From: Gyromitra esculenta
Lineage: Eukaryota > Ascomycota > Pezizomycetes > Pezizales > Discinaceae
Reading direction: 5' to 3'
DNA: 64,000 bases
Assembly: GCA_038503075.1 (NCBI GenBank)
Contig: JBCAML010000011.1
Coordinates: 1,674,001-1,738,000 of the forward strand
Below the pieces are notes generated by a model. It had not been told where the DNA came from. It searched no databases and was given only the letters and a program-made list of their open reading frames with translations. The position numbers and the translations under genes were made by a program. Shown here one piece after another: positions 48,860 through 61,300 of the stretch (within the stretch, counting starts at the first letter, position 1; the number at the start of each line of letters is the position of its first letter).

Positions 48860-49597
48860 GAGTGCAGGAGGATTGTATATAAAATTTAATCCGGGTTAGG
48901 CTGGGGATTAGGCTGGGGTTAGGTTGGGTTTAGGTTTGGTGCCGCTTTTTTTCTGTGCTGAGAGTGTTAACGGTGTATATAGATATATTCAATACATAAC
49001 ATTTCACCGTAGCACCTGCAATATGGCTTCACGTTTTGCGTAGTGTTGGCTGACTTGATGGCGAGAGGGTGATATTTCTACATGGCACCTGAGGGTTCTC
49101 TCAGCCTTCCTTGGATTACTGATAGCGGTGTGAGTAACAGGCCTCAGACGCTGAGAGCTGAACCTCAATTGAGGAGGACGAGCCCACTCCGCCTGATACT
49201 AGTCCACTTGGTCTCCAAAGCACGCCATCTATGACCCGATATCAAGCGAAGTTCCAGGCAGAAACTCAGCACTGGGCAGTCATAACCTCTACTGATACTA
49301 CATGTGACGGCATCTCGTATTCCAGGCTCTTGCCTCTTGCACTGGCTACCCTCCAAAGCTGACCTCTACACTGCCATCTAGTGGCTCAGGTTGGGATAGT
49401 GATCGTTTCTCGCATGCTGCCGGCTAAACCGCAGGATTAAGAACTCGCTTATGCACGAATCACTGGGCTCCGATACACTGAGGCTGAGCAACTGTGGAAC
49501 CCTGGTTCAATGCCACGTTCCCCTCGCGATGATAAAGTCGCCATCATTCCCGGGGATTTCAGAGTGATATGGGGAGTTTCCCAAACCACCGCCAAAG
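48860..49597. other. Intergenic region
   Basis: The 3' flank of the amine oxidase is followed by the upstream region of the next gene. TTAGGCTGGG-type short repeats occur at 48890-48945. No gene is seen. Confidence 0.5.
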
Positions 49598-51367
49598 ATG
49601 GACGAAAGCAACACCACGATCATAACCACCACAACCACAACCACAACCACCGTGAAGGAGCGGGTCGCCGCCTCCGGGTACCGTATCAGTCTCGGTCTGG
49701 TTGAGATCTCGGCACTTGCGACCCTCATCGGGGCTGCTAACGCAGAGGCGCTAGCTCTCGGCCTCGCGTCTGCTGTCGGTCTGCCATGGGCACCCATCAG
49801 CACCTTTGGTGCAATGCACGTTATCAAGGTATCGCTGGCTGCAGTAGTGCCGGATCGGATTCGAGAGGCGCTGGGTCTTCGCAGCGGGTCGGTTGACTCG
49901 GCACTTGGCATGATCTTGGATATCGACCACACCAAGGCGGAGACCCACAACTCGGGCAGCCCGTGTGCCATGCTGCTTCCATACACGGACCTTGAAATCG
50001 CCCACGAGACGTTCCTGGACTCGAAGGAGGTGCGGGGATCGTCGGTCCAGAACGTGGCAAGCGGGGGACGTCGCCCGCAGGCCGTGTACACGTTTGAGAA
50101 GAACACCACCAACATCCTGGCCAACATCCCATCCACGGCCACTGGGGACCACCTCGAAATCTACCAGTTCTCGCAGGACCGCGGGCCGGGGGGACACCAC
50201 AACACCGCCTACGACCGCATCGCGCTGTTCGCCTCGCTGCTGAAGCTCGTCGAGGTATACGCGCTCTGGCAAGCCGGCGCCAGGACAATATGGTGGATAA
50301 CCGCCATAGCCTGGGTGCACGGCTTCCTCTCCGCCTCGCTCCTGCAGCTGCTAGACCTCTCGCGCGATTCCCAAAAACTCGGCCAGCTCGACATCATCGC
50401 CGGCGACCTCCCCTCCCCGCTGCTCCCCGGCGGCGCACGCAAGCTGCTGCTCGGCCTGCCGTGCAACGTCCGCCGCCACTACTCATGGCGCATCGTCTGG
50501 GGCACCGGCACGCTGGCCAACTGCGTCGCCGTCCTATCCATCTTCATCTCGCTCGGCGCGCAGACCATCGAGAGCGTGTACATCTGGGTCGCGTTCCAGG
50601 TGCTGTGGCTGCTGCTGCGCACCTTCGTCTTCAACATGCTGAGCAAAGCCGCGGGCCCCCGCAGCATCATGTCCGCGCGGACGTGGGCCGCCATCCCCAC
50701 ATCCATGAAGCGGCGCGTCGTCAACCTCGCGTTCGCGCTCGCCAAGCAGCAGATCACCGTGCACCCGCGCGGGTGCGTCGCGTACGGCGAGGACCTGCTC
50801 GACCCGACCGCCATCGCCGCACTATACAAGGATGCGGGCGGGCGGCTGTTCCCCGAGGTCCCCGGCGACAAAGCGCCCCCGGCCGCAATCACCGTCGTCG
50901 GCGTCGTCGGCGACACGGTGCTCAGAGCCACCAACTGGACGTGGGGCGGCGGCGCGGGCGTCAGCGCCGACGTGTACGACTGCGTGCTGGTGTTCCTGGA
51001 CATCGGCGGCACGACGTTCGCGGTGCCGGGCGTGCGCGTGCTGTCCGGGCTGCCGGCGGGCGACGTGGAAGACCGCGTGTCGAACTTTGAGCCCAGGGGC
51101 ACGACCAACAACGGGTTCGAGGTCGCGTGGGAGTACTGGATCCCGCTGAAGGACGCGCTGGGGGATCGCTGCTGGGTCGAGGCGCGCGGCGCCAAGGTCA
51201 AGGGCGTCAGGACGGGCCTCGTGGCGCAGGCGGAGCTCCAGAGGAAGTTGCAGGGCGGCGGACTGAATATTAGTCTGACGCAGGTGGGGGAGGTTGAGCG
51301 CATTTTGGAGGAGTCGAGGAAGGCGGCGGAGGTTTTGGTGGGGTTTTTGGTGGATGCTGAGTTTTAG
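49598..51367 (+). CDS. Orphan multi-pass membrane protein
   Basis: A single uninterrupted frame of 589 codons. The ATG at 49598 follows CCGCCAAAG and starts MDESNTTIITTTT, with a polythreonine tract encoded by an ACCACA repeat. Hydrophobic segments lie near residues 30-80 (VEISALATLIGAANAEALAL), 205-260 (ALWQAGARTIWWITAIAWVH) and 305-355 (VYIWVAFQVLWLLLRTFVF), suggesting several membrane passes. The long C-terminal part from about residue 380 is soluble-looking, with Gly/Val-rich stretches. Codon use is GC-rich like the neighbouring genes, and no stop or frameshift is present. Large open frames on the other strand are shadows of the GC-rich codons. I cannot assign a family or role. Confidence 0.85.
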   Translation: MDESNTTIITTTTTTTTTVKERVAASGYRISLGLVEISALATLIGAANAEALALGLASAVGLPWAPISTFGAMHVIKVSLAAVVPDRIREALGLRSGSVDSALGMILDIDHTKAETHNSGSPCAMLLPYTDLEIAHETFLDSKEVRGSSVQNVASGGRRPQAVYTFEKNTTNILANIPSTATGDHLEIYQFSQDRGPGGHHNTAYDRIALFASLLKLVEVYALWQAGARTIWWITAIAWVHGFLSASLLQLLDLSRDSQKLGQLDIIAGDLPSPLLPGGARKLLLGLPCNVRRHYSWRIVWGTGTLANCVAVLSIFISLGAQTIESVYIWVAFQVLWLLLRTFVFNMLSKAAGPRSIMSARTWAAIPTSMKRRVVNLAFALAKQQITVHPRGCVAYGEDLLDPTAIAALYKDAGGRLFPEVPGDKAPPAAITVVGVVGDTVLRATNWTWGGGAGVSADVYDCVLVFLDIGGTTFAVPGVRVLSGLPAGDVEDRVSNFEPRGTTNNGFEVAWEYWIPLKDALGDRCWVEARGAKVKGVRTGLVAQAELQRKLQGGGLNISLTQVGEVERILEESRKAAEVLVGFLVDAEF

Positions 51368-52350
51368 CTGGGTTGAGGGGGGGGAGGGGAGGGGGAGCGG
51401 AGCCTTCTTTTTAGGGAGGGTTAAAAGTAAAAGTATTGTATATACTTGTTTCTATTTTCCAAAACTCGATACGTGATACACGATACATGATACAGATACG
51501 TGGTACGTGATATGATGGTTTTATTTTCCCTAGTTTCTTTCTTTCACTCGGAGGTAGCAGTGAGCGAGGTGTATCCAGGAAATATAAGATCCCTCTCCCT
51601 CCACACAGGGTCTCTCTCCACACAGGGCTTAATCCGGCAGCCCTGAGCATGCAAGGCACTTTCTGGCTATCTCACGGTGCTGTCAACTTGTGTATTTCAT
51701 ACCCAGCTTAAGCGGTTTGCCTATGCCCTTGCCATACGCGACCACTCGTGTCCTCCCCTCGCTATGCTATACTATACTGCTATCCTCCAGATCTACAGCG
51801 AGCGGCACACAGACCGTCGTCACAATCAATCACTCGATAACCAAGATCCAGCACAACACCACGATACATACCCAATCCATTCATTCATTCACTACAGCTG
51901 CAATAAATGTGAGGAATGACAGCCAACTACCCTACCCAGCCCGCCTGCAGCTGATCTACACACTCTTGTATAGAGTACGCGAGTTAGAGTACAGCAAGCT
52001 AGCAGACAATCATCCGATGACCCCCCAGTCAGAAGTCTAGTCTAGTCTAGCACCACTAGTACAGTCAGGCACTAGACCCAACCGTTGCTCTTGGGTGATG
52101 GCGTAGTCGCAGGTGATGCAATTTAACCTTGTGTACTGTAATTCGCGGTACTTGTCGCTCTGGATGTCCAACCCCCCTCTCCCCTCACCCTCACCTCTTC
52201 CGAGATTGGAGGCTGAGGTATCGTGATGTGATGGTTCATGGTCCTTTTACTTCATCTAATGCAGACTTTACCAGGCCGATACGTACTAAATGACTCGGTC
52301 GATTAATTACGATCCTGCGCAGGAGGAACTCCGCTCTTAGCTAGCCGGGG

Positions 52351-52382
52351 AAATAGATAGATACATAGATACATAGATACAT
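52351..52382. repeat. GATAGATACATA microsatellite
   Basis: Tandem GATACATA units are visible in the plus strand, ending in a TACATGTA octamer. Confidence 0.8.
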
Positions 52383-52910
52383 GTAATGTAGACCAGGCCA
52401 GACCAGGGCAGACCAGTGTTAAGGGCGGTTAGCAATGATCTCGTGGACAGTCGACGGACACTATCTATAGAGCTACAACTCTCTAAATTGAAGGGATCAG
52501 GATATGTACTTAGTGTTTAGTTTTGAGCGCTAGGACATGCTAGCTTCTCGTATAATCTTTTCCGTTTCCCGTTTTTTTCTATTTTAAATTGATGTGTGTA
52601 GCGCGTACGCACGTACGGCTAGTGTTCCAATTCGTATAAAATGGAGGAAAAAGGCTGGGATTAAATTGCTGGCGGTGAAGAGAGTATGCCCCGCAGTAAA
52701 ATTAGCGTGCGCGGGGGAGGGGGGTGGTTTTGCAGAACGTATAGACAGTGGAGTGGCTAGGGAGATGGGTATTTAGGCTTAAGTACATGTGCTCTGGGAG
52801 GTTGCTGACTCTCGAATGGAGATGGAGCTTACGATGGGGAGTTGACGATCTTCAGGAGTGATGCGCTAGCTAGTCTACTGTTGCAACGTTCGTGTTATCT
52901 TTGTTGCATC

Positions 52911-52985
52911 ATCGAGGGAGGGAGGGAGTGGGGGGAGTGGAAGGGAAGGGAGGGAGAGGGCGAGGGCGAGGGAGGAGAGGGAGGG
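52911..52985. repeat. Purine-rich GGGA tract
   Basis: About 75 bases are almost only G and A (GAGGGAGGGAGTGG repeats) on the plus strand. It has potential for triplex or quadruplex-like structure. Confidence 0.7.
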
Positions 52986-53725
52986 AAAAAGGTTATATCA
53001 CTATTTATGTACACCGCAGATCACGAATTAAGCACATATCCGACTGATGCGCAGTCGCGACAGATCGCCACGTGCCCCATTGGTAATAAGCTTGCATGGG
53101 AAACGGCGCAGCTGGCACAGAGATTGGTATGGGATAGAGTAGAGTATATGGCGACGCTCTCCCACTGAGGCAGGCCGTGGAATCCCTGCTATTGCGTGCA
53201 GAGGTCCAGCTAGCCGCTTGCAGTCCCGCCATGCTCGATGACGCCTGTCTTCACTTTCTATCGGGCACCGCCATCCGAACAATTTAGAGTGAGTCTCAGT
53301 TGTCAGACGGGGCTGGATATGCATGCAATCCGGTGTTCCTTCTTCTTCCTGCGGTGTTTCCCTTACTAGCAGACGTTTCCCCGAGATTTGCGGAGACAGG
53401 CTAGAGTGGGAGGAACGTTTAACTGTGTTTGAAGCAAAGTATCGATGTAGCGTACACGTGTTTCCCAGTCGTTTCTAGAGTACCTAGAGCACTCTTCTCC
53501 CTTGCTAGCATGGGGACCGCCTGGGCTTTCTACGATGTCCTTAGTCTGCTCCTCCATCATCCTACTCTTTCTCGGTGTAGACCAATTCATGCACAATTGC
53601 GAGCACGCGGCGGCATCACGGGAACCCTGCTTTTGTTCTTCTAGAACAGCACCGTACTGGTCAAGACGGTGACTATCCGTAGCTCGACAACTAATCCCCA
53701 ACCTACGTACACATGTGCTGTTCTC

Positions 53726-53757
53726 GGGCGAGGCGGGCGAGGCGGGCAAGGCGGGCA
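53726..53757. repeat. 9-bp tandem repeat GGCGGGCRA
   Basis: About three and a half copies of a nine-base unit (GGCGGGCGA/GGCGGGCAA). Confidence 0.8.
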
Positions 53758-55173
53758 ATTCCTCTGTTATCGATTAGATATCACCAAGTCTCTCACTCCT
53801 GCTTACGCCTATGCAGGGAGCGAAAAGAAGTATTGGAGCTGGAACTGGATCGGATGTCGTGTCCTGCCATTGTATTGTGTCTTGGTAAACCCCACCTTGG
53901 GAGTTACGATTCAATGCACAAATCCATGGCACGATCACTTTTTCTCTCCTCCCCCCCGCCGCCCCGGAAGATCCGGTGGGATGAAAGCCTTAGATATCCC
54001 CCCCTCCCTCTCACCACTGCCCCGGGGAGACCCAATCGTACAGTGCTTTACGCGTATTTTAAGAAACCTCGCCAGTCAGCTGCACAGATATCTGCATTTC
54101 AAGATCCTCCTCCTCCTCCTTCTGCATTCTATCTTGGAGGAGCACGCCCTAACATCCACATAAGCATCCATCCGGAACTGCATATCAACGTCATCATTGC
54201 GGGGTCATAACACGCGACAAGTCTAGAGGAGACAAAAAAAAGATGAGAAATAAGACGATAAAAAAATAAACACTGTAAAACAAATCATCGTGATTCCTGG
54301 TGGGGGGAGGGGGGGAACAACACATTCGTCTTACTGACATACTTTTTTTTCTCGTATCGACGTCATAACGGAGAGAAAAGGAAAAAAAAGAGAAAAATAA
54401 CATGGGACTCGAAATAGCTATTGAAGGAAAAGGGGGGGGGGACCCAGGAACCCGGTCACAACAGATTCTGGAATAGCCAGGGGGACGAACCGAACGTCGT
54501 CTGTCAATCTCTCCGAATCCGCTTCCTCCCAACTCTTTCCGATAATTACTCCATCTACCGGCTGGCTAGTCTAAGGTGGGAAATATAGCTGGTTTCGGCG
54601 AATTAAAAGGGTGCAAGGGGGGGTGCTAAGGAAAAAAACCCCCGAAGAATCCAACCATCGCCCTTTTCCATTTCTCCACCGTGCACTTCAAGATACCGGG
54701 ACACCCTTTGAGAAAGCTAAGCTGGGGACTTTTTTTTTCTTCCCCCAAAGTCCTCCCTACTAGACGTAGTTTCAAATATTACAAGGTGTGTGAGCAATTG
54801 GTGGTTTTTTGTTTCTTCGTTGCTTTGCCCCTCCCCCCCCATCCCCCTTCGTGCATTGCATGGCCCTGCCGCTGCTGCTGTTGACTAAGTATCCCAGCCC
54901 ATCAACACCGTTGTCAAAATCATCATACTCATTTGTTGGGTTTGAAATTTCTGTCTTGCGGGTCTGTCGACTCCCTGGTAGGAATTTTATATATTCCTGG
55001 CACCTTACCTGTCCTTATGTCTGTTCTGTCTTCCCACGTCTTCCCTATTTACATTAGATTTCTTTTTTTCTTCTCTCTTCTCGTTTCCTTTTTTTCTCAA
55101 TTTGACGGGGTGTTTATATTTATATTGTTGGATTTTATCTATTTATTTTTATATATATATACTTTGGCTCACG

Positions 55174-57462
55174 ATGAGTTCACTAGTTACTTCCTCCTCA
55201 GAAAAAGGAATCTCCGAACCATCACCACCAACACCAGCGCCAACACAAGCGCGAGTCGAGGGAAAGAAAGAAACTCGTGCCGCTGCAGCCGCTATTATGG
55301 CTACTATTGAGAACGACGATGAACGCCTTCTTACCCGGATTGGATACAGACAGGTAGATCCCCGCATATATTTCTAACTGTTAGCGTGTACTATTACAGT
55401 GTTAGGGGGGTGGGAACCTATTGCTTACGTTGCAGTGAAGGAATTGCGAAGAGAGTTTACTAAATGGTCGACTGTATCATACGCAATATCAATTCTGGGT
55501 GTGCTGGGTTCGGTCCCAGCGACGTTCACTGTACCCATTACTTCGGGGGGTCCGGCAACCGCCGTATGGTGTTGGTTTTTCGGGTCTTTGATGGCTATGT
55601 GTATAGCGAGTTCAGGTTACCCCCCCCCCCGATCCCCCCAGCTGTGGAGTAGTGCTGATAGGAATGGGAGAGTAGTGTCGGAATTGGTGTCGGCGTATCC
55701 AACGGCCGGAGGAATGTATTTTGTAACCAAACATGTGGTTCCGGAAAAACATGTTCCAATTTGGTCGTGGATTGTGGGCTGGTGTAACTTCATCGGACAG
55801 ACGGCGGGGGCGTCGAGTGTGGCGTACACTATCTCGCAGATGATGCTTGCGTGTGCTAGTATGAATAGTAGATTTAATGGGGAATCGTACTCGTTTTCAC
55901 CGTGAGTTGATATTGGTGCCTTGGGTTTTGGGGGTACGCTGGGTGGATTGGCTGATATATGGGGGTGTAGTACTGCGTTGCAGACGGTGTTGCTGGCTAT
56001 TGCGTTGCTGTGTCTTATGGGTGTTATTTGCTCGCTGACTACAAAGTCACTGCATAAAATTATTATCTGGTTTGCACCGATTAATCGTGAGTGGAGTAGT
56101 CTTTTCTCTTGGGGTGATATGAAGTGGGTGGAGTTTTTTCTTAACTCTGGGTAGTTCTGGCTTCGGTATCGATTTGTATTGCGCTGCTGGTCTTGACGCC
56201 GGAGAAGCATAGTGCAGAGTATGTGTTTACGCATTTCACTGATGGGTCTGGATGGGGGAGTAAGGCGTTTTCATTCTTGCTCGGGTAAGCTACTTCAATT
56301 CAAGGACTAGGTGTTTTATTAGGATTAACGCATCTGCTAGGTTCCTCTCCGTAGCGTGGACCATGACCGACTACGACGGGACCACCCAGTGAGTCCTCTG
56401 ACTATAATTCCAACTCCAGCGTTACTGATCTCCGCTCTTAGTATGTCTGAGGAAACCCATGACGCAGCAATCCGTGGGCCCATTGCCATCAACATGGCTG
56501 TCGTGATTTCCGGCATCGTCGGATGGATGTTGACCGTAACGTTCTGCTTCTGTCTCGGAGATCTCGACGCAACCATAGCATCGCCAACCGGCATGCCAGC
56601 AGCTCAGATCTTCCTCAATGCCGGCGGGAGAGTCGGCGGAACGATTATGTGGTTTTTCGTGATCCTGATTCAATTCTTTACTGGGATTTCAGCCCTCCTA
56701 GCAGATACAAGAATGGCATATGCATTTGCTAGAGACGGAGCTTTTCCATTCTCCAGGTATACATATATATAATTGCGCTCGCCCAACTAGCCGGCCTGAT
56801 AGCTGACGCCTGGGTGTTATACAGCTTCTGGAGTAAAGTCAACCCGTACACCCACACCCCCATCAATTCCGTCTGGCTTGTCGTCTTCTGCTGCGTATGT
56901 CTTAATCTTATCGGCATCGGCTCGCAACAAACCATCGTCGCGATTTTCAACATCACCGCTCCAGCTCTCGATCTATCATACATCGCAGTCATCTTTGCAC
57001 GCATGATATACTCGAAGCAGATCAAGTTCATCGAAGGCCCGTTCACGCTCGGAAAGTGGGGACGCCCATTAAACTGTATTGCCATCTGCTGGGTTTTGTT
57101 TATCAGTGTTGTGCTATTCTTCCCGCCGACGAAACCGATTACTCTGGTTAATATGTATGTCTATCTCCCCCCGGGCTAAATGTCGTGTGTGGAGTGTAAC
57201 TAACTGATTGGGATAGGAATTATGCCATTTGTGTCGCTGCGTTCGTGGCGGTATTTGCATTAAGTTGGTGGTGGGCTGGTGCTAGGAAGTCAGTCTCCCT
57301 CCCTCCCTCCCTCCCCCCCCGTAAATCGTTCTGACTTTTTTGGGTCTTGTGTTTATTAGTACATACACCGGGCCACGAACGAAAGATATCATCCACATCA
57401 TCCCCTCTTCAGCTACGTCTGAAGACGGCGAACTCGACGACGAGGAAGACGACGTAGTATAG
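55174..57462 (+). CDS. APC-superfamily amino acid / GABA permease
   Basis: Predicted membrane importer of the fungal GABA/choline/amino-acid permease group. Ten exons are 55174-55353, 55441-55615, 55676-55901, 55971-56086, 56155-56284, 56341-56388, 56442-56756, 56825-57154, 57217-57288 and 57360-57462, giving about 564 residues. All junctions keep frame. Family motifs are WSTVSYAISILGVLGSVPAT, SELVSAYPTAGGMYFVTKHV, VGWCNFIGQTAG, LTTKSLH, WTMTDYDGTTHMSEETHDA and INSVWL. About 12 membrane segments are expected. The N-terminus is Ser/Pro-rich and the C-terminus acidic (ELDDEEDDVV). The acceptor of intron 1 is the second of two nearby AGs; only that one keeps frame. The substrate cannot be set from sequence. 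Confidence 0.93.
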
Positions 57463-58393
57463 TTTACGATTCTTTTTTAATCGAATTTTTTATTTTTTAT
57501 TTGAGAATTAACCTTCGTTTTTGTCCTCCCCCCCACCCCCCCTTTTTTTTGGCTTTTTTTGGCTTTTTATTTCGCGTCAAGGAGTATATATAGATGGGTT
57601 AAACATAGACGGAGGGAGCAACGGTATGGTACGAGTTTTTTTTTTTTTTGAATATGCATGTAGATTTGGGAAGGGGGGGGTCTGGTACCCGTACATGGGA
57701 TGAGAAGTGAGGGAAGGGAGAGTTATGACTCTCACTACCTTTCGGATTTTTTCTTTTTTCTTTTCTTTTGTACTTTGATTGATTGATTGATTGTATTATG
57801 GCCACGGATGGAGGTTGCAAACTATACTACATATACCACTGGATTAGGAATATAAACATAGGAGAAATTACGGCGATTGATTTACTGGGGTCCGTTCTGT
57901 CTACGTATACGTATACGTATGTGGTGACAGCCTTTTAGTTCTAAACTTGTTAAATTCATGGTTGATCCTGGGTGACTTGGTTTTTGGATTTCCCTCGATG
58001 TGGCATTCTATGCCTTTCCAGCTGCAGCTGCAGAGAATAGATTCCTTTGGCGTGAGTACCACAGGTACATGTAGAGTAGTCTAGGTAGGTAGGCTAGCTG
58101 GTCAGAGTGACCACTCGTGATCGACGGCTAGTGGACAGTACAACTACATGTATCTAACCCCAACTCGCCCCGGTAGTAAAGAACACGAAAGTAAGTCAGA
58201 GTAACCATGTATATTAAGATCTGACTATAACTACCATTATATACGCACGCACGCACGCACGCACCCTCGCTCGCTCGCTCGCTCACGCTTCACCAAACTA
58301 AACTCCAATACACAACTTTTCTCTCTCCCTCCTTCAAAAGCAAAAAAAAAGGGGGGGGCCCTCAATGGCCATGAGCGATATATAATATATCCC
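57463..58393. other. Convergent intergenic region
   Basis: This lies between the 3' ends of the permease and the ABC transporter. It is T-rich with several T, C and G homopolymers, (GATT)n near 57777 and the microsatellite at 58253-58286. No gene is seen. Confidence 0.55.
58253..58286. repeat. (ACGC)n(TCGC)n microsatellite
   Basis: Tandem ACGC units turn into TCGC units, directly visible on the plus strand. Confidence 0.9.
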
Positions 58394-61300
58394 TCACTTA
58401 TTCATCTGCCCAGCAATACCCAAATGCATTCTCTTGAGCCTCAACACGACGTACGCGATGATCCTATAAACCACCGTCGTCACCGCCAGCCCCACCAGAT
58501 TCAACGCGGGGTCCCCATCGGCGAGTCCAAACAGCCTTAACGCGTCCTGTCCGGTGCTGACGGGACACTGTCCGCCGGGTAGCTTCTGCGCGTCCGTACA
58601 CGTGAACTTGACGCCCGCGAGCGAGTATGGTGCTAGATTCTGGGTTGCGTATTTCATGGGCGAGAGGTAGTTGAATGCTTCGAGGAAGGCAGGCATGTCG
58701 ATGCTCATGATCCCCCCCATGAATACACCGATGCTGAGGACGGTGCTGGTGAGGTTGACGGAGAATCCGGTGTGTGCGAAGAGGGTGTTGAAGAAGATGC
58801 CGACGCTCTCGCCGCAGGAGGTGATGCAGAATGCGTTGAAGACGACGATGAAGAACAGCTTAGTGGTGCGCGGGAGACCAACTGCGAGGACGGTGAGGAT
58901 GCTGAAGATGAGCGATGTGACAAGCTCGAAAGGTACTTCGTTGCTGAGGTAGGCAACGAAGAAGGCAGTTACACCGTAGGCACGGTCGTCATGTTCCTTG
59001 TAGAAAACGTCGCGTTCGAAAGGATAGATGCTCACGTTTTGCAACATTCCAACAAAGATTACTTCACGTCCATTAGCTCTATACCTTACTTCGTGGCTAC
59101 AAAGCGGAGAGGGGGACAACTCACGTGGCAATAACTCCTGCACAAATCCAAACCTGTTTTGCACACTATAGTAATCATTTTTGAGAGGCGCAAAAAACAA
59201 AGCCACAACGATCCCCAAACCCACGACCTGCATCAACCTTGCCACCACCAACAGCGGCTGTCTTTTAAAGTTAATTAGGCCCCTTTGTATCAAAATCGGG
59301 TATGCAACCCTAAATGGTGCTTTTGTCCTCTTCATTTGTCCCAACTCTGCAGGAAGACTAATCTGCTTCTCTTCCGCCCCCTCCTCGAGTGCCAACGCTT
59401 CCGTGTGCGAAAACCTATCAATTAGAGTTTGAACCTTAGCGCGGGAGGAAGCCTCGCGAGAAGCTTCCTGCAGATCGACAGTAACAAGATCGAGCGCAAA
59501 ATCGGCAGGATTGGTGGTAGTCGGACAGACATGGCCGAGGGATGCAAAGTACGGCAGCATTTGGTCCCCTTTGCCGGAGTACACGACATACCCACCACGA
59601 GCAAGAAGCAAGATATTGCCGAATTCCTGGAACAGATCCGAGCGACTCTGATGGATAGTAGAAATGATAGTTCTCCCTTCCTCAGCCAAACCACGCAGAA
59701 CACCCAAAATCGACGCAGCAGTAAAAGCATCAAGTCCAGAAGTAGGTTCGTCCAATAGTAAGATTCGTGGTTCCGTCAAGATTTGCACCGCAATCGTAAC
59801 ACGCCTCTTCTCACCACCCGAAATACCCTTCTGGAATTCACTCCCGATCAAGTTATCTGCGCAATCCTTCAATCCCATCTTAAGTATGACCTCTTCGGCC
59901 CTCCGCCTCTTATCGTCCTTAGACATCCATGTTGGTAGCCTTAGTGCAGCTGCAAACTGCAGCGTCTCCCGAACCGTCAACGAAGGAAGCAGCGCATCAT
60001 CGTCCTGCGTAACATACGAGCACAGCGAGCGGATAACAGCATCAGACGGCAAAGCACTGTTAAACAGCATTTTCCCAGATGATCGGTACCGCGTTGAGAT
60101 CGAACTATGGAGACGTCTCGCCATAAGGTTCAAAAGAGTACTCTTCCCGCTCCCCGAGGGACCCATGATGACGTTTAATTTTCCAGCCTCGAACCTCGTT
60201 GATACGCCTTTCAGAATTTCAATCTCCTTCGCACCTTTCATCTTTCCAAATAAACCCATCGTCAATCCCGGCTTCTCGATCATGAGACTACAGTTATCCA
60301 ACACGACCTCAATCGTCCTAACCTGTTCCCTGCCATCACGTGTGATACTCTCTTTACCGGCGCTACGATCCTTTTCATCCCCTTTCGGGCGTGCAGAGGA
60401 AACACCGATATCGACAGATTTGAACTTCAGCAAAAGGCCCGCTGCAACGTACCACAGGATCGCCCAGCAAAGACATATAATAATGGGAACCGTCTTCCAG
60501 CCCTCCGGGAAAGCCAAAGACTGGAGAATAAACTTCCCAGTATACTCCAAACACGCTGGATTCTCCGGTGATGCGTTAGATGCTGGACAATCGTAAAACG
60601 TATCCGTAAACTCATTCGAAACAAGTGCGCCAAATGCATACCACTACTCCAACGTTAGTCATTTAGCCAAATCCAGCAATAGTTGAAAAACTCAAACTTA
60701 CGTTGTACGAGATGTACTTTGTCCACCTCACATACACTGGCATTGTATTCGCCTGAATAAAGTACCCGCACGCCATACTCTGCAGCGTGTAACTCAGATT
60801 CCCCACCAACACAGCCTCTGCAAAGTTCCTGCTAGTACCGACGCTCATGGTGGCGAAGCAAACCGCAATATACTGCCCAATGAGCACAATTGCAAAGAAC
60901 GTAAAATACTGAACAGCGTCCGCGTCGAACCCGACCATAAAGTAGAAGATCGTACTGAATAGAAACGGTACCGCTATATCTTCAGTACATAATCTCGCTA
61001 ATCGTCGGCTCAGGAGGAAGCCCAGAACACTAACGACCCCTTCTCCACGCTCGCGGTCAAATAGCTTGATATCGACTTCAGACAATCGGTATGTTTCAAA
61101 GAGTAGAATAAGATAACCCTGTAGAGAAGCGGCGATGTAGAGTGCTGCTTGGCGCGTACGAATCCCAGAGAGGGAGCCGTCGACGTTGTAGAAAATCCAG
61201 CCGGCGATGATCCCCATTGCGATAGCCTCGATGAGGGAACCAGCAATCCCCATGGGGTCACGGTAAGTGATCTTGACTGTGCGTCTAGTTAGAACCATGA

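Larger units (their letters stand above)
51368..55173. other. 3.8-kb intergenic region upstream of the permease
   Basis: No gene is supported. It holds a GATACATA microsatellite at 52351-52382, a purine-rich tract at 52911-52985, a 9-bp tandem repeat at 53726-53757 and many C or G homopolymers. From about 54,950 it becomes T/C-rich up to the ATG at 55174, typical of a fungal promoter and leader. Two overlapping frames of about 165 codons near 53669-54210 lack motifs and are not called. Confidence 0.5.

Noticed and set aside
50290..51303. Long frames on both strands over the membrane-protein gene (266, 274 and 189 codons)
   Set aside because: They are Arg/Ala/Pro-rich shadows without motifs, while the 589-codon frame has real hydrophobic segments.
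53669..54210. Two overlapping plus-strand frames of about 165 codons
   Set aside because: The products are low-complexity, Pro/Arg-rich and without motifs, and one runs through a 9-bp tandem repeat.
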